A stretch of DNA of 64,000 nt from Shinella sp. UYSO24 (lineage in GTDB: Bacteria > Pseudomonadota > Alphaproteobacteria > Rhizobiales > Rhizobiaceae). Location: the NCBI GenBank assembly GCA_902167985.1, contig CABHNZ010000019.1, positions 1 to 64,000 of the forward strand, read 5' to 3'. The stretch's first letter is position 1. Each line of letters starts with the position of its first letter. This document shows, piece after piece, positions 18,810 to 26,530 of this stretch. The notes under the pieces were generated by a model. That model saw only the letters and a program-made list of their open reading frames with translations. It did no database searches and was not told where the DNA came from. The position numbers and the translations under genes were made by a program.

Positions 18810-18977
18810 ATGCCCGACGACAATAACCTGTCGAACTCGTTGATCGATATCATTCCGCCTGAGCGCGAAGATGACGGCTTGGATGCGAAGACTTGCCTTT
18901 GCTGCGAACGACGTCGCCCCGCGTCGTGCATGGACGAGGACGGCTGCGGCATCTGCGAGGAATGTCTCTCCCCGTGA
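18810..18977 (+). CDS. Small Cys-rich, zinc-ribbon-like protein, 55 aa
   Basis: The second half carries six Cys arranged CLCCERRRPASC...GCGICEECL, two CxxC-like knuckles spaced as in a treble-clef or zinc-ribbon; the first half is acidic. No signal peptide. Function unknown: such proteins may bind zinc and act in protein or nucleic-acid contacts. The ribosome-binding site is weak (GCAGAG), and the gene lies between the ku operon and a minus-strand gene, so it is its own unit. Confidence 0.5.
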   Translation: MPDDNNLSNSLIDIIPPEREDDGLDAKTCLCCERRRPASCMDEDGCGICEECLSP

Positions 18978-19046
18978 TCGCGACGCGAGACGAACAGCCA
19001 AATTTCGAACAAGCGCTGGCCAGCCATGTCGCGAATGCCCGGTATG

Positions 19047-19265
19047 CTACTTGTCGTTCATCGAAGGCAGGAGCGTCTCGACCTGGGTTCGCTGATCTTC
19101 AGGAAGCGAGGCGATGTGCTCCTTCCAGAATCGCGATGCCTCGGCTGGCTCATCTTCCCATTTCCGGGTGCTGACGATGTTGTCGTCCAGCTTCGAGAGG
19201 CGCTTCCCACCAAGCGCGAGATAGCGCTCTGCAAGCTGATGCGCATTCGTTTCAAGGTTCGACAT
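19047..19265 (-). CDS. Hypothetical protein, 72 aa
   Basis: Soluble, charged, helix-rich protein (AHQLAERYLALGGKRLSKLD, ASRFWKEHIASLPEDQRTQVETLL). Start ATG at 19265 follows AAGGAATGG. I do not recognise a family; regular leucines suggest a short helical bundle. It lies 73 bp downstream of mscL on the same strand and may share its stress-induced transcript. Confidence 0.55.
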   Translation of the reverse strand: MSNLETNAHQLAERYLALGGKRLSKLDDNIVSTRKWEDEPAEASRFWKEHIASLPEDQRTQVETLLPSMNDK

Positions 19266-19338
19266 TGTCCATTCCTTCCATCAATCGCCCGGCAGTCCTA
19301 ACGGGCGTGCCGGGCCAAAGGTTAACGAAGTTGCGGGA

Positions 19339-19806
19339 TCAAAGTTTCGTAGGCACCGCGGCTGCCGGGTCGCCCCTCTTTGCGAGCAGGTCGCGAATTT
19401 CCGTCAGCAAGCGGACGTCGGCCGGAGGCGGGGCGGGCGGGGTGGCGCCGGTCTTCTCATGGTGCTCGACCTGATGCCGCAGGAAGTTCACGCCCTTCAC
19501 CATCAGGAAGATGATCCATGCGAGGATCAGGAAGTTGATGAGCACAGTGATGAAGTTGCCGTAGGCGAACACTGCTCCCTGTGCACGGGCGGCCGCCAGC
19601 GTCGGCGCATTCACTGCGGAGGACAGGGGGATGAAGTAGTTCGAGAAATCGAAGCCGCCGAAGAGAGCGCCGACGACCGGCATGATGACATCGTCTGTGA
19701 GGGATTTCACGATGCCGCCGAACGCGCCGCCGATGATGACGCCGACTGCGAGGTCCATGACGTTACCGCGCGCGATGAATGACTTGAACTCGTTGATAAT
19801 GCTCAT
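19339..19806 (-). CDS. mscL: Large-conductance mechanosensitive channel
   Basis: 155 residues with the MscL plan: N-terminal amphipathic helix INEFKSFIARGNVMDLAVGVIIGGAFGG leading into TM1, a periplasmic loop, TM2 at about 80-105 (FITVLINFLILAWIIFLMV), and a C-terminal helix (RLLTEIRDLLAKR) that forms the cytoplasmic pentamer bundle. The Pro-rich linker before it (PPAPPPADV) is usual for alphaproteobacteria. It opens under membrane tension to release solutes during osmotic downshock. A GGAAC-N17-CGTT promoter upstream puts it in the general stress regulon. Confidence 0.96.
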   Translation of the reverse strand: MSIINEFKSFIARGNVMDLAVGVIIGGAFGGIVKSLTDDVIMPVVGALFGGFDFSNYFIPLSSAVNAPTLAAARAQGAVFAYGNFITVLINFLILAWIIFLMVKGVNFLRHQVEHHEKTGATPPAPPPADVRLLTEIRDLLAKRGDPAAAVPTKL

Positions 19807-19839
19807 TTTCAGCCTTGTGGTCTTGGGAGGAGTAGGCTG

Positions 19840-19865
19840 AACGTGACAACTCCGAGCGTTGTTCC
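19840..19865 (-). promoter_or_regulatory. Sigma-EcfG promoter of mscL
   Basis: Minus strand GGAAC (19865-19861), 17 bases, CGTT (19843-19840). Predicted transcript start lies about 27 bases before the mscL ATG, with a GGAGG-like site between. Confidence 0.8.
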
Positions 19866-19898
19866 GTCGAAAAGACGCTTAATCGCCACTGACGCCGA

Positions 19899-20408
19899 TC
19901 AGTGCGGACGATCGTGGCCGCACCATGTGTAGGTTCCGTCATCACAAAATCCTGGCGGAATGGACACTCCGAAGCGACGGGTGGCAACCTCTTCGGCGTT
20001 CTCGAACATCGCGCTTAGACGGATGTTATCCGTCTCCATCGATGCCAGGAGCTGCTCGAGATGACCGGAGGGCAAAGCGCCGAACAGGCCGTGCCAGCCG
20101 GCATCAACGGCTGGCTTCAAGGAAATCCTCGATCCGACGTCGTCCTGAAACTGGCAGAGAACCTTCCCAGCGGCCACGAGACGGTGGCGAATGTGCTCGC
20201 GTGGTTCGGTGACGATCGCCAGACGGAATCCATTTTCGATGCGGGGCTTGCTGTTGGGTAGACAATCCGTGTCGAGGATGTCGCTGCCTGGTGCGTGCTC
20301 CCGGATTGTCGCCAGGAAGGCGTCGACCAGTTCGCTGGCTGCTTCAAGAACGTCGGCATCTGATATCGAGTTGTTTTCGGTATTCTGACGCGTCTCGGAT
20401 GTGTGCAT
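19899..20408 (-). CDS. Hypothetical protein, 169 aa
   Basis: Soluble mostly helical protein with no motif I can name. Features: SDADVLEAASELVDAFLATIREHAPGSDILDTDCLP, then a block FRLAIVTEPREHIRHRLVAAGKVLCQFQDDVG. It ends in a basic, aromatic tail (DDGTYTWCGHDRPH). I chose the ATG at 20408; this start overlaps by 10 bases the start I give the divergent gene at 20399, so one of the two starts must be wrong or both are expressed from further upstream. Confidence 0.55.
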   Translation of the reverse strand: MHTSETRQNTENNSISDADVLEAASELVDAFLATIREHAPGSDILDTDCLPNSKPRIENGFRLAIVTEPREHIRHRLVAAGKVLCQFQDDVGSRISLKPAVDAGWHGLFGALPSGHLEQLLASMETDNIRLSAMFENAEEVATRRFGVSIPPGFCDDGTYTWCGHDRPH

Positions 20409-20839
20409 GTCAGATCGGCGACATTGCGGCCGAGTGGCCGGCCTTCGTGCTGCCCTCTGTTGCAGTGGCATTCGGCTGGCAGTGGCTCTTTACGGAAAAG
20501 ATGTTTGCGGTCTGGGTGCTGGATTTCCTGTTCGCTTTCATTCTCGGCATCGTGTTTCAGTATTTCGCCATCGCGCCGATGAGAAACCTGTCCGTCGGCG
20601 ATGGACTGACGGCCGCACTCAAAGCGGACGCGCTGTCACTGACAGCATGGCAGATCGGCATGTATGGCACCATGGCACTGCTGCAGCTTGTGATCTTTCC
20701 CGTCCTGTTCGGGGTGCAGGCGGGAGTCGACAGCGCGGAATTCTGGTTTGCAATGCAGATCGCAATGATATGCGGCTTCGTCACCAGCTATCCGGTCAAC
20801 TGGTACCTGGTCTCATCCGGCATCAAGGAACCGATGTAG
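20399..20839 (+). CDS. DUF4396-type membrane protein, 146 aa
   Basis: Four hydrophobic helices at about residues 12-32, 34-56, 78-105 and 112-135, ending in FVTSYPVNWYLVSSGIKEPM, the signature C-terminus of DUF4396 proteins. The N-terminus begins at CACQIGDIAAEW, where relatives have further residues before an equivalent C-x-IG-E motif, so the start may be truncated or out of frame. Function unknown; located in the inner membrane. Divergent overlap with the 20408 gene noted there. Confidence 0.65.
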   Translation: MCACQIGDIAAEWPAFVLPSVAVAFGWQWLFTEKMFAVWVLDFLFAFILGIVFQYFAIAPMRNLSVGDGLTAALKADALSLTAWQIGMYGTMALLQLVIFPVLFGVQAGVDSAEFWFAMQIAMICGFVTSYPVNWYLVSSGIKEPM

Positions 20840-21354
20840 CATCGAGCGCCAAAGATCTCGGCAATAGTAGGCACGCGATTGTCTACACCTCGATTCGCAC
20901 TGGGATGGCCTTGCAAGCGGGCGTCTTCGACAACTCGTGACTGTCGATGGCGTTGTGCAAATTGGCCTGGGGAAAGTAGGCGCCGATCGAGCCGGTTAGC
21001 AGATATTGCTTCGTCACGGCAAGGCGCCCAACTCTCGGCGCAGGCCGTCACGGGTATCTCAGATCTGCAGACCTGTGCATACTTGCTAGAGATCGGAGGT
21101 AGCTGCGATGCAGAATTGGTTCCATTATGGAACCTTACGCCTCATCGGCCTTTTGCTCATCTAAAGCTGAAGCGTTCTTAGATGCTTAGCAGATCTCGGC
21201 GATCGGCTTCCACAGCCGACGCCTCACCGTATTCGTGCACTTGTATCAGTCAGCAAGTTCATCTTTTAGGCAGGGCTGATGCAACGCTTATTGTCTTCGA
21301 TCCCGCCAAGTGTCCTTGGTACGTTGCGGACTGAATGATGACGCAAAAAGAAAA

Positions 21355-21382
21355 GCCCGGCGAACAGGGACATTCGCCGAGC
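21355..21382 (+). terminator. Hairpin, first of a matched pair
   Basis: GCCCGGCGAA / TTCGCCGAGC, 10-bp stem with one mismatch and an 8-base loop, preceded by A-rich sequence and followed by TTTCTCGAGGT. Shares layout and flanks (ACGCAAAA before, CGAGGT after) with the hairpin at 21494. Confidence 0.4.
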
Positions 21383-21493
21383 TTTCTCGAGGTCTTACAA
21401 TGAACGTCAGAAAATCGATGGTGGATCATCGAACTGAATGGTTCGATACTTACATTGCTCAAATTTTGATCTGTGTCAAATCACGAAACGCAA

Positions 21494-21524
21494 AAGGCCC
21501 AGCGGGTTAGAAACGCTGAGCCTT
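21494..21524 (+). terminator. Hairpin, second of a matched pair
   Basis: AAGGCCCAGCG / CGCTGAGCCTT, 11-bp stem with one mismatch and a 9-base loop, followed by CTTTGACGAGGT. Could be a terminator for either strand or part of a small RNA. Confidence 0.4.
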
Positions 21525-21594
21525 CTTTGACGAGGTATCCAAGCCCTGCGCTTGAACGAAATGCGTGTATCACATCACGGTTGTTCAACTCAAC

Positions 21595-21711
21595 TCACGG
21601 GCATGTGAATAGTTGCGTTCCCACATAAATCGCTCCGAGCCCGATAGCGACGACGGTCGCACCGATCACGCTTTTCGATGGCAGCAAGTGTCCCGGTCGT
21701 GTGGCGCTCAT
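21595..21711 (-). CDS. Small single-span membrane protein, 38 aa
   Basis: Short frame from an ATG at 21711, preceded by GAGGATCTGCG. A basic N-terminus (MSATRPGHLLPSKS) leads into one hydrophobic helix (VIGATVVAIGLGAIYVGTQL) and ends FTCP. The Gly/Ala-rich helix and good ribosome-binding site support expression. Function unknown. Confidence 0.5.
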   Translation of the reverse strand: MSATRPGHLLPSKSVIGATVVAIGLGAIYVGTQLFTCP

Positions 21712-22144
21712 CGCAGATCCTCGTTGTTTTACGCCAACGCGCCATCGGCTGAAGCGATCCGTGACCCAAACTTGGAACGTTCAAAATGGAGGCTGTTCTC
21801 AGATGTCGATGGTGCCGCGCTTGATGCCTTGGGAATTTTAGACCTCGTCGTACAGGTTGCGATCGTCCGTCCAGCGCCGGTCAAGCGGGCACGCATGCCT
21901 CAGGCGGCGTCGAGGTGCAGAGCCTGTCGGGTATCCAACACCGGAGTTAGAGATTGCTCTCGACACACTACGGGCATGCCTCTTGCTCGGTCACTAGAGC
22001 CGCATCCACGCGCGGTTTTGCAATGGTCGGAAGATCCACTTCCGACGTCCTTGCGGCCTAGAAGTAGAGGTTAGGGCTGCGTCACGCCGACTAGCCGATC
22101 ACCGCTGCAAACCACCTCCGGCACCAGCTCAGAGATGCTGCCGG
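21712..22144. other. Intergenic, nothing recognised
   Basis: 433 bases between the 38-residue protein gene and the convergent-side end of the 22145 gene. No conserved motif, hairpin with T run, or stress promoter found. Confidence 0.4.
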
Positions 22145-22771
22145 TCAACGTAGGATCCCATCGCTTATAAACTCCTCCCAGCCGCGAAGGTCAGTATCGT
22201 ATTCGTCAGGAGAGGCAGCCTTTTTGCTCTCTCCGGCTCTCTTTTTCGGGTCCCGTGCCGGCTTCGACTGATGGGCTGTCCACCGCCGTTTCTCCGCCTT
22301 GGCTTCGGCGTCTTCCACCCGCCATTCATCGACTACGCCCCGATCCAGCAGGTCCTCAACGACTTTTGGATCGAAAACATGAAACGTAATCTTTCGAGCG
22401 CGACCGGCGAGCCTAACGGTCCTCGTTCCGGCGCTCGACAAGCGTCCGTCCGCGAGCCAGCGATGCCGCTCTGTGGCCGTGATCGAAAGGATGTCCTGGA
22501 TTTCGCGCGGAATCACGGGCAAGGCTTCCGCCTCGGCGAGCGCCCGTGTCACGATCGCTACCGCGGCATGGAAAGCAGCCTTTGCTGATGAAGGCAGCGC
22601 CAGGGTCATCTCGCAACCGTCCAGCACCAAAGCCTTCTTTGACGGGGAAGGCAGTCGCGCCCGGATCTCTTGGACTATTCCCTTGGCGCGAATGGCCGAC
22701 CCCATCGTCGCCGCGGTCGGCAGGGTCCATGTCCTCAGGAGCTCGATGTCATTTTTTTCGGTTTGCGGCAT
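22145..22771 (-). CDS. Hypothetical protein, about 208 aa
   Basis: Soluble protein conserved in style with uncharacterised rhizobial proteins. The core runs from NDIELLRTWTLPTAATMGSAIRAKG through ALPSSAKAAFHAAVAIVTRALAEAE to RKITFHVFDPKVVEDLLDRG, then a Lys/Arg-rich linker and an acidic C-terminus. No enzyme motif is visible. The start is uncertain: ATG 22771 or 22843, neither with a clear ribosome-binding site; I prefer 22771 because homology-like character begins there. Divergent from the BON gene at 22950. Confidence 0.6.
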   Translation of the reverse strand: MPQTEKNDIELLRTWTLPTAATMGSAIRAKGIVQEIRARLPSPSKKALVLDGCEMTLALPSSAKAAFHAAVAIVTRALAEAEALPVIPREIQDILSITATERHRWLADGRLSSAGTRTVRLAGRARKITFHVFDPKVVEDLLDRGVVDEWRVEDAEAKAEKRRWTAHQSKPARDPKKRAGESKKAASPDEYDTDLRGWEEFISDGILR

Positions 22772-22865
22772 GCATGACAGATGGGGTGGATAAAAGAGCA
22801 CGTCAACGCCAGTTGGTTCGACAGGCGTATCGATCGCGCTCATTATCGTGTTGCGGCTCGTCACG

Positions 22866-22891
22866 GGAACCGATGTGCAGCCTGACAAGTT
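22866..22891 (+). promoter_or_regulatory. Probable sigma-EcfG promoter of the BON gene
   Basis: GGAAC, 17 bases, AGTT: exact -35, one mismatch in the -10. It lies 59 bp before the ATG at 22950, leaving a leader of about 50 bases. Confidence 0.5.
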
Positions 22892-22949
22892 TCTACACGG
22901 GCACCGAAAGCTCATATGTTCGGCGTGAGATAGCTTGGAAGGAACGATC

Positions 22950-23447
22950 ATGAGTGCGAAGCGCAAGGTAGACGATCTGTCCCGCGAAGAGGATTTTCGC
23001 GATTACGAGGCAAGGGATGTCGAGGCGGGCTGGCCCTATGATGATGCATCCGGCGTTGGCAGCCGACCCTTGGACAATCAGGCATATGGGCGGCCCGGTG
23101 CGAACTTTGACGAGAGTCGTAATCGAGGATTCCAGACGGACGATGCGGGCTTCGACGGGCTGGAAGAACCGGTGCGTGATGCGACGCATCCTGTCACTTC
23201 AGGCGCTGAGGAGGACGACGAATGCGAAGAGCGCTTGACTGACGCGATCGAGGCTCTTGGTGTCGTCGATATGAATTCCCTGGATGTCCACGTTGTCCGC
23301 GGCAAGGCTACACTCATCGGCGTGATCGACGATGAGCAGAGACGCCGCCAGATTGTGGATGCCGCCGAGAGGGTGCCGGGGATCCGTGCCGTCCTGGACA
23401 ATCTAAGGGTAGCCGGAACAGATGGTCGAGTTTCGGACGCCGACTGA
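22950..23447 (+). CDS. BON-domain protein with acidic, disordered N-terminus
   Basis: 165 residues from the ATG at 22950 (preceded by GGAAGGA). Residues 1-95 are polar and repeat-poor, rich in Asp, Glu, Gly and Arg (DDLSREEDFRDYEARDVE), as in many rhizobial stress proteins. Residues 96-160 form the BON domain: LTDAIEALGVVDMNSLDVHV, VRGKATLIGVIDD, RVPGIRAVLDNLRV. No signal peptide. A hairpin terminator follows. It probably belongs to the same stress response as neighbours with sigma-EcfG promoters. Confidence 0.78.
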   Translation: MSAKRKVDDLSREEDFRDYEARDVEAGWPYDDASGVGSRPLDNQAYGRPGANFDESRNRGFQTDDAGFDGLEEPVRDATHPVTSGAEEDDECEERLTDAIEALGVVDMNSLDVHVVRGKATLIGVIDDEQRRRQIVDAAERVPGIRAVLDNLRVAGTDGRVSDAD

Positions 23448-23468
23448 ATGTGTCGATGTCGATAGAAT

Positions 23469-23488
23469 GGCCCGATATTTCTCGGGCC
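23469..23488 (+). terminator. Hairpin terminator after the BON gene
   Basis: GGCCCGA / TCGGGCC with a 6-base loop, followed by GTTTC; 21 bases past the stop. Confidence 0.55.
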
Positions 23489-23564
23489 GTTTCATGTCTG
23501 GTTCGAATAATTGATGAGCCACACCTCCGCCTCTGTGAGGTCAGCGGGGTTAGAAGCTCTAGAG

Positions 23565-23840
23565 TCAAGCATCTGGGGCATCGCTCGGCGCAAAGCGCCA
23601 GCGGGACTGGTTGTCGCTATCGGGAACGATGACATCGGATCTACGCCTGAGGATCTCGACAACGTTCTCCAATCCTCTTGCACTCGAGAGAAACGGAACG
23701 CGTTCCGGGTAAAGGTCTTTGGCGGTATCGAGGCAGAACCCATGCAGCACGCCAAGTTCGATCGTGTCTCTTGGGGTCATGTCGCGGACGGCCAACAGAA
23801 CCCGATCTACCAGTTCCTCAAGCATCGGTGGTTCCTGCAT
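23565..23840 (-). CDS. Hypothetical protein, 91 aa; paralogue of the 57335 gene
   Basis: 91 residues from the ATG at 23840, after GGGAGA. The central block DTIELGVLHGFCLDTAKDLY is nearly identical to ETIELGVIQGFCLDLAEDLS in the protein at 57335-57631, and the helices on each side also match, so the two are paralogues of one small soluble family of unknown role. It is read from one face of a palindromic sigma-EcfG promoter; the low-affinity iron permease gene is read from the other. Confidence 0.7.
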   Translation of the reverse strand: MQEPPMLEELVDRVLLAVRDMTPRDTIELGVLHGFCLDTAKDLYPERVPFLSSARGLENVVEILRRRSDVIVPDSDNQSRWRFAPSDAPDA

Positions 23841-23911
23841 CCAATTCTCCCGTTTACCGGCCGCCAACGCCACGAGGGGCTTCATGCCCCGGTGGCATCT
23901 CGCGCGCCCAT

Positions 23912-23939
23912 AACGGAACTCAGCGATGATCGTTCCGTT
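23912..23939. promoter_or_regulatory. Palindromic bidirectional sigma-EcfG promoter
   Basis: Outer arms AACGGAAC and GTTCCGTT flank 12 bases. Read on the plus strand this is GGAAC (23915-23919), N16, CGTT (23936-23939); read on the minus strand it is GGAAC (23936-23932), N16, CGTT (23915-23912). Both are perfect consensus. Predicted leaders are about 24 bases to the iron permease ATG at 23970 and about 65 bases to the ATG at 23840. Confidence 0.8.
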
Positions 23940-23969
23940 ATAGGGCGCGGGTGACGACGTGAGGACGCC

Positions 23970-24392
23970 ATGGCCAACGACAAGATTTCCAAAGCATTCT
24001 CGAAATTTGCAAACGTGATTGCCGAATGGTCCGGCCAGCCGGTCACATTCGTGCTTGCGGTGGTGCTGGTGCTCGTATGGGCGATAACCGGGCCATTGTT
24101 CGGCTATTCCGAAACCTGGCAACTCGTCATCAATACCGGGACCACCATCATTACCTTCCTGATGGTATTCGTCTTGCAGAACTCGCAGAATCGCGACGGC
24201 AAGGCGCTTCAGGCAAAGCTCGACGAACTGATCCTGACCTCGCAGGCCCAGGACAAGTTCGTCGGGATAGAAAAGCTCGATGAAAAGCAATTGCGCGAAA
24301 TGAGCAAAAGCCTGGCCGACAAGGCCTCCCATGTCGAGCGTGTGGCAGCCAGCAGAGCCGGCGCGGCGACGATTAGTGCTTGCCTGGCTTGA
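23970..24392 (+). CDS. Low-affinity iron permease family protein
   Basis: 140 residues with two membrane helices at about 24-45 (VTFVLAVVLVLVWAITGPLF) and 52-70 (QLVINTGTTIITFLMVFVLQ), then the family signature NSQNRDGKALQAKLDEL and a helical C-terminus (LDEKQLREMSKSLADKA). The bacterial family is named after yeast Fet4 but its transport activity is unproven. Start ATG follows GTGAGGACG. Placement under a perfect sigma-EcfG promoter fits its frequent annotation among rhizobial stress genes. Confidence 0.9.
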   Translation: MANDKISKAFSKFANVIAEWSGQPVTFVLAVVLVLVWAITGPLFGYSETWQLVINTGTTIITFLMVFVLQNSQNRDGKALQAKLDELILTSQAQDKFVGIEKLDEKQLREMSKSLADKASHVERVAASRAGAATISACLA

Positions 24393-24439
24393 TGTGGATG
24401 GGCTGGCCAGATGAAATGCGGCCGCCATGCAGGAATTGG

Positions 24440-25384
24440 TTATAATCGCTGATCGGCGGGGTTCTGGCGAACCCCGCCCACGAGCTCAGACAATTGCGAC
24501 GCGGGCAGCTTCTTCGTCATCGCGCTGGCGTCCGCCGAGCGCGCGGCCGCCGCCGCGATGAATGCACCAACGAGCAGGGAGAGAGCTCCGAGCATTGCCG
24601 TCGTCGAGGCCGATTTCCGCGCCTTGTCGGCTTTCACCTGAGCCGCCACCTTGGCATCTTCTGCCGCCTTCAGGATCTCATCGACGCGGGCGCGTGCCTG
24701 CTCGGGCGTCAGGCCGGCGCGCGAGGCGACAAGCGCTGTCAGGTAGGTCTTGTCGGGGTCTGACATCTGGCCCTGTGCAGCGGACCGGACGAGGATTCGG
24801 GAGACTTCGGCTGCGGCCGCAGCGTTATCCTCCTGCGCACGCGAGCGGAGATCCTGAGGTCGCAGGAGCGCATCGGTGAAATAGCCTGTCGCGGGATCCG
24901 GGCTTGCGGCCGATGACGCCGCGCCGGCGCTCGCCGCCACAGTTGCCGTAGACGCAGCCGACCCGATGGACTGAATGCTGCCGCCGACCAGACTGGTGAA
25001 GGCCGAGCCTGCGAGCCCGGCAACGATGACGGTCGCAAGCGCCCAGCTTAAAAAGCCGTGCGCGGTGTCGCGGAAGAAGACTTCGTCTGTGTGGACGCCG
25101 GCCCATTTCGTCCGCAACCGTCCGGTCAGATAACCGCCAAAAGCAGATGAGAGCCATTGGACGACGACGAACCAGATCGCCGCCGAGATGCTGACGGTGG
25201 TGAACGATGCGCTTTCACCCGCCCAGGGGCTGACCATGGTGAGGCCCACGCCGGCACCGAGCAGGAGAAGAATGAGCGCGATACTGGATGAGGCGACCGC
25301 GCCACCGATCACGGGACCCCATGCCAGCGCAGATATGGAGGATTCGACACCGACGTCTGAGACGCCTGTCTTGTACAAGGCCAT
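24440..25384 (-). CDS. PhnA-like membrane protein
   Basis: 314 residues. Hydrophobic helices at about 18-48 (ALAWGPVIGGAVASSSIALI), 62-82, 110-132 and 265-290. A long Ala-rich periplasmic or cytoplasmic region lies between helices three and four, with repeated charged helices (AEDAKVAAQVKADKARK). The layout, with W-G-x-V-I-GG near the start and FGGYLTGRLR in helix two, matches rhizobial proteins annotated 'PhnA-like', function unknown. It starts 10 bases after the stop of a 25-residue peptide gene, so the two form an operon under the sigma-EcfG promoter at 25539. Confidence 0.75.
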   Translation of the reverse strand: MALYKTGVSDVGVESSISALAWGPVIGGAVASSSIALILLLLGAGVGLTMVSPWAGESASFTTVSISAAIWFVVVQWLSSAFGGYLTGRLRTKWAGVHTDEVFFRDTAHGFLSWALATVIVAGLAGSAFTSLVGGSIQSIGSAASTATVAASAGAASSAASPDPATGYFTDALLRPQDLRSRAQEDNAAAAAEVSRILVRSAAQGQMSDPDKTYLTALVASRAGLTPEQARARVDEILKAAEDAKVAAQVKADKARKSASTTAMLGALSLLVGAFIAAAAARSADASAMTKKLPASQLSELVGGVRQNPADQRL

Positions 25385-25394
25385 GGCGGAACCC

Positions 25395-25472
25395 TCAATG
25401 TGTGAAGAGAACGAGCAGGATAACGATTGGCAGTGGAATGCCGAGCAGCCAGAGAAGAATACCGCGACCCAT
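25395..25472 (-). CDS. 25-residue membrane peptide
   Basis: ATG at 25472 preceded by GGGAGG. The product is one hydrophobic span beginning MGRGILLWLLGIPLPIV and ending in LFTH; the WLLGIPLPI core recurs in tiny membrane proteins of many proteobacteria. It is the first gene after a perfect sigma-EcfG promoter. Role unknown; it may modulate a membrane complex, possibly its downstream neighbour. Confidence 0.65.
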   Translation of the reverse strand: MGRGILLWLLGIPLPIVILLVLFTH

Positions 25473-25538
25473 GAGAACCTCCCGTTGAAAAGCCGATTAT
25501 GTGATTGACGCTAACCGTGCCGGAAAGCGCACGGCAAA

Positions 25539-25563
25539 AACGCCAACATCTCCACAAGGTTCC
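25539..25563 (-). promoter_or_regulatory. Sigma-EcfG promoter of the peptide/PhnA-like operon
   Basis: Minus strand GGAAC (25563-25559), 16 bases, CGTT (25542-25539), exact consensus, 67 bp upstream of the 25-residue peptide ATG. Confidence 0.75.
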
Positions 25564-25769
25564 GACACGTCGCTGGAAACGGAGGGATGCAGGTTGGCCA
25601 ATGGATCGGATGCTTGAGTTGCGCAATGACTGCATCCCGTCGAGGCTTACGTGTTCCGGAAAGTCTGCGCATTCGGGGAGCCGTGGCGATATCATGCTGC
25701 GGAGCGAGCATGGCCGCCCTCAGACCGGCCGGTATAAGATGCAGACGCATATTATTTCATCGCCGCGTC

Positions 25770-25795
25770 GGAACCTTTCGGGAAATCAATCCGTT
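25770..25795 (+). promoter_or_regulatory. Sigma-EcfG promoter of the PRC-barrel gene
   Basis: GGAAC (25770-25774), 17 bases, CGTT (25792-25795), exact consensus, 51 bp before the ATG at 25847. Confidence 0.8.
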
Positions 25796-25846
25796 ACCTC
25801 GCCGACACGGACAACCGTGCTGTTAAAAAATACGAGGAAACTACCC

Positions 25847-26322
25847 ATGAAAAATATCGTCGCTGCCGCCGTTATCCTGTCTGCCACCGCTGGAGGCGTT
25901 TACGCTCAGCAGCCCGCAGCGACTGCCGCTCCGACGGCCCAGCAGCCGGTCGCCTCCGCGCCGACGCAATGATTGTAGGTCCTGGCATCACCATGGGACG
26001 CGCCGCAACCATGCCGTTGAAGTACGTCGAGATCAAGGACACTGACCTGGTCACGTCGAAGCTTGTCGGTGTCGATCTCTACAACAAGCAGAACGAGAAT
26101 ATCGGCGAGATTTCGGATGTCGTCATCGGCGGCGGCAAGTCCGTCATAGGCATCGTAGCGAGCGTCGGTGGTTTTCTCGGCATTGGTAACAGCTATGTCG
26201 TGATGGACCCGGCGTCGATTGCTCTTGCCAACGACAATGGCACCTGGAAGGCCTATGTCGACACCACGAAGGACGACCTGACGAAGGCGCCGAAGTTCGA
26301 CTACGATAAGCTGAAGAAGTAA
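25847..26322 (+). pseudogene. Exported PRC-barrel protein, one frameshift as read
   Basis: The first frame is a signal peptide with Ala-Gln cleavage (MKNIVAAAVILSATAGGVYAQ) and an Ala/Pro/Gln linker. The second, from about 25963, is a PRC-barrel domain: SKLVGVDLYNKQNENIGEISDVVI, VGGFLGIGNSYVVM, then a charged tail. One C in GCGCCGACG (giving PDAM) restores 158 residues. PRC barrels bind other proteins or RNA, and exported versions occur with general-stress genes of rhizobia. ATG follows GAGGAAA. The other PRC-barrel protein in the window, at 36076, lacks a signal peptide. Confidence 0.8.
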
Positions 26323-26530
26323 TCTCCCTCTCTCGCCGATGACCACGGATGGACTGGCATCTGGCGATAATGGGAAATGCAAGGTCGGTGCGAGGTTTCG
26401 CTCCGGCCTTTTTCAAATGATGCTTCCCGATGTCCCCGCAGGCCCTATGTTTGCGACAGCCACGCCATCTTCCGCTGTTCGAAACTCCGGCAGGCCCGCT
26501 GATCAGCCGGTAAGCTCTTAGAGGGACCAC

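Larger units (their letters stand above)
20840..21594. other. Intergenic, two structured elements, no gene recognised
   Basis: 755 bases. Contents: two similar hairpins, listed separately, at 21355 and 21494. A 36-codon open frame between them (21400-21510) lacks a convincing ribosome-binding site and any motif. The rest holds no recognisable coding sequence, repeat or RNA. Confidence 0.4.
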
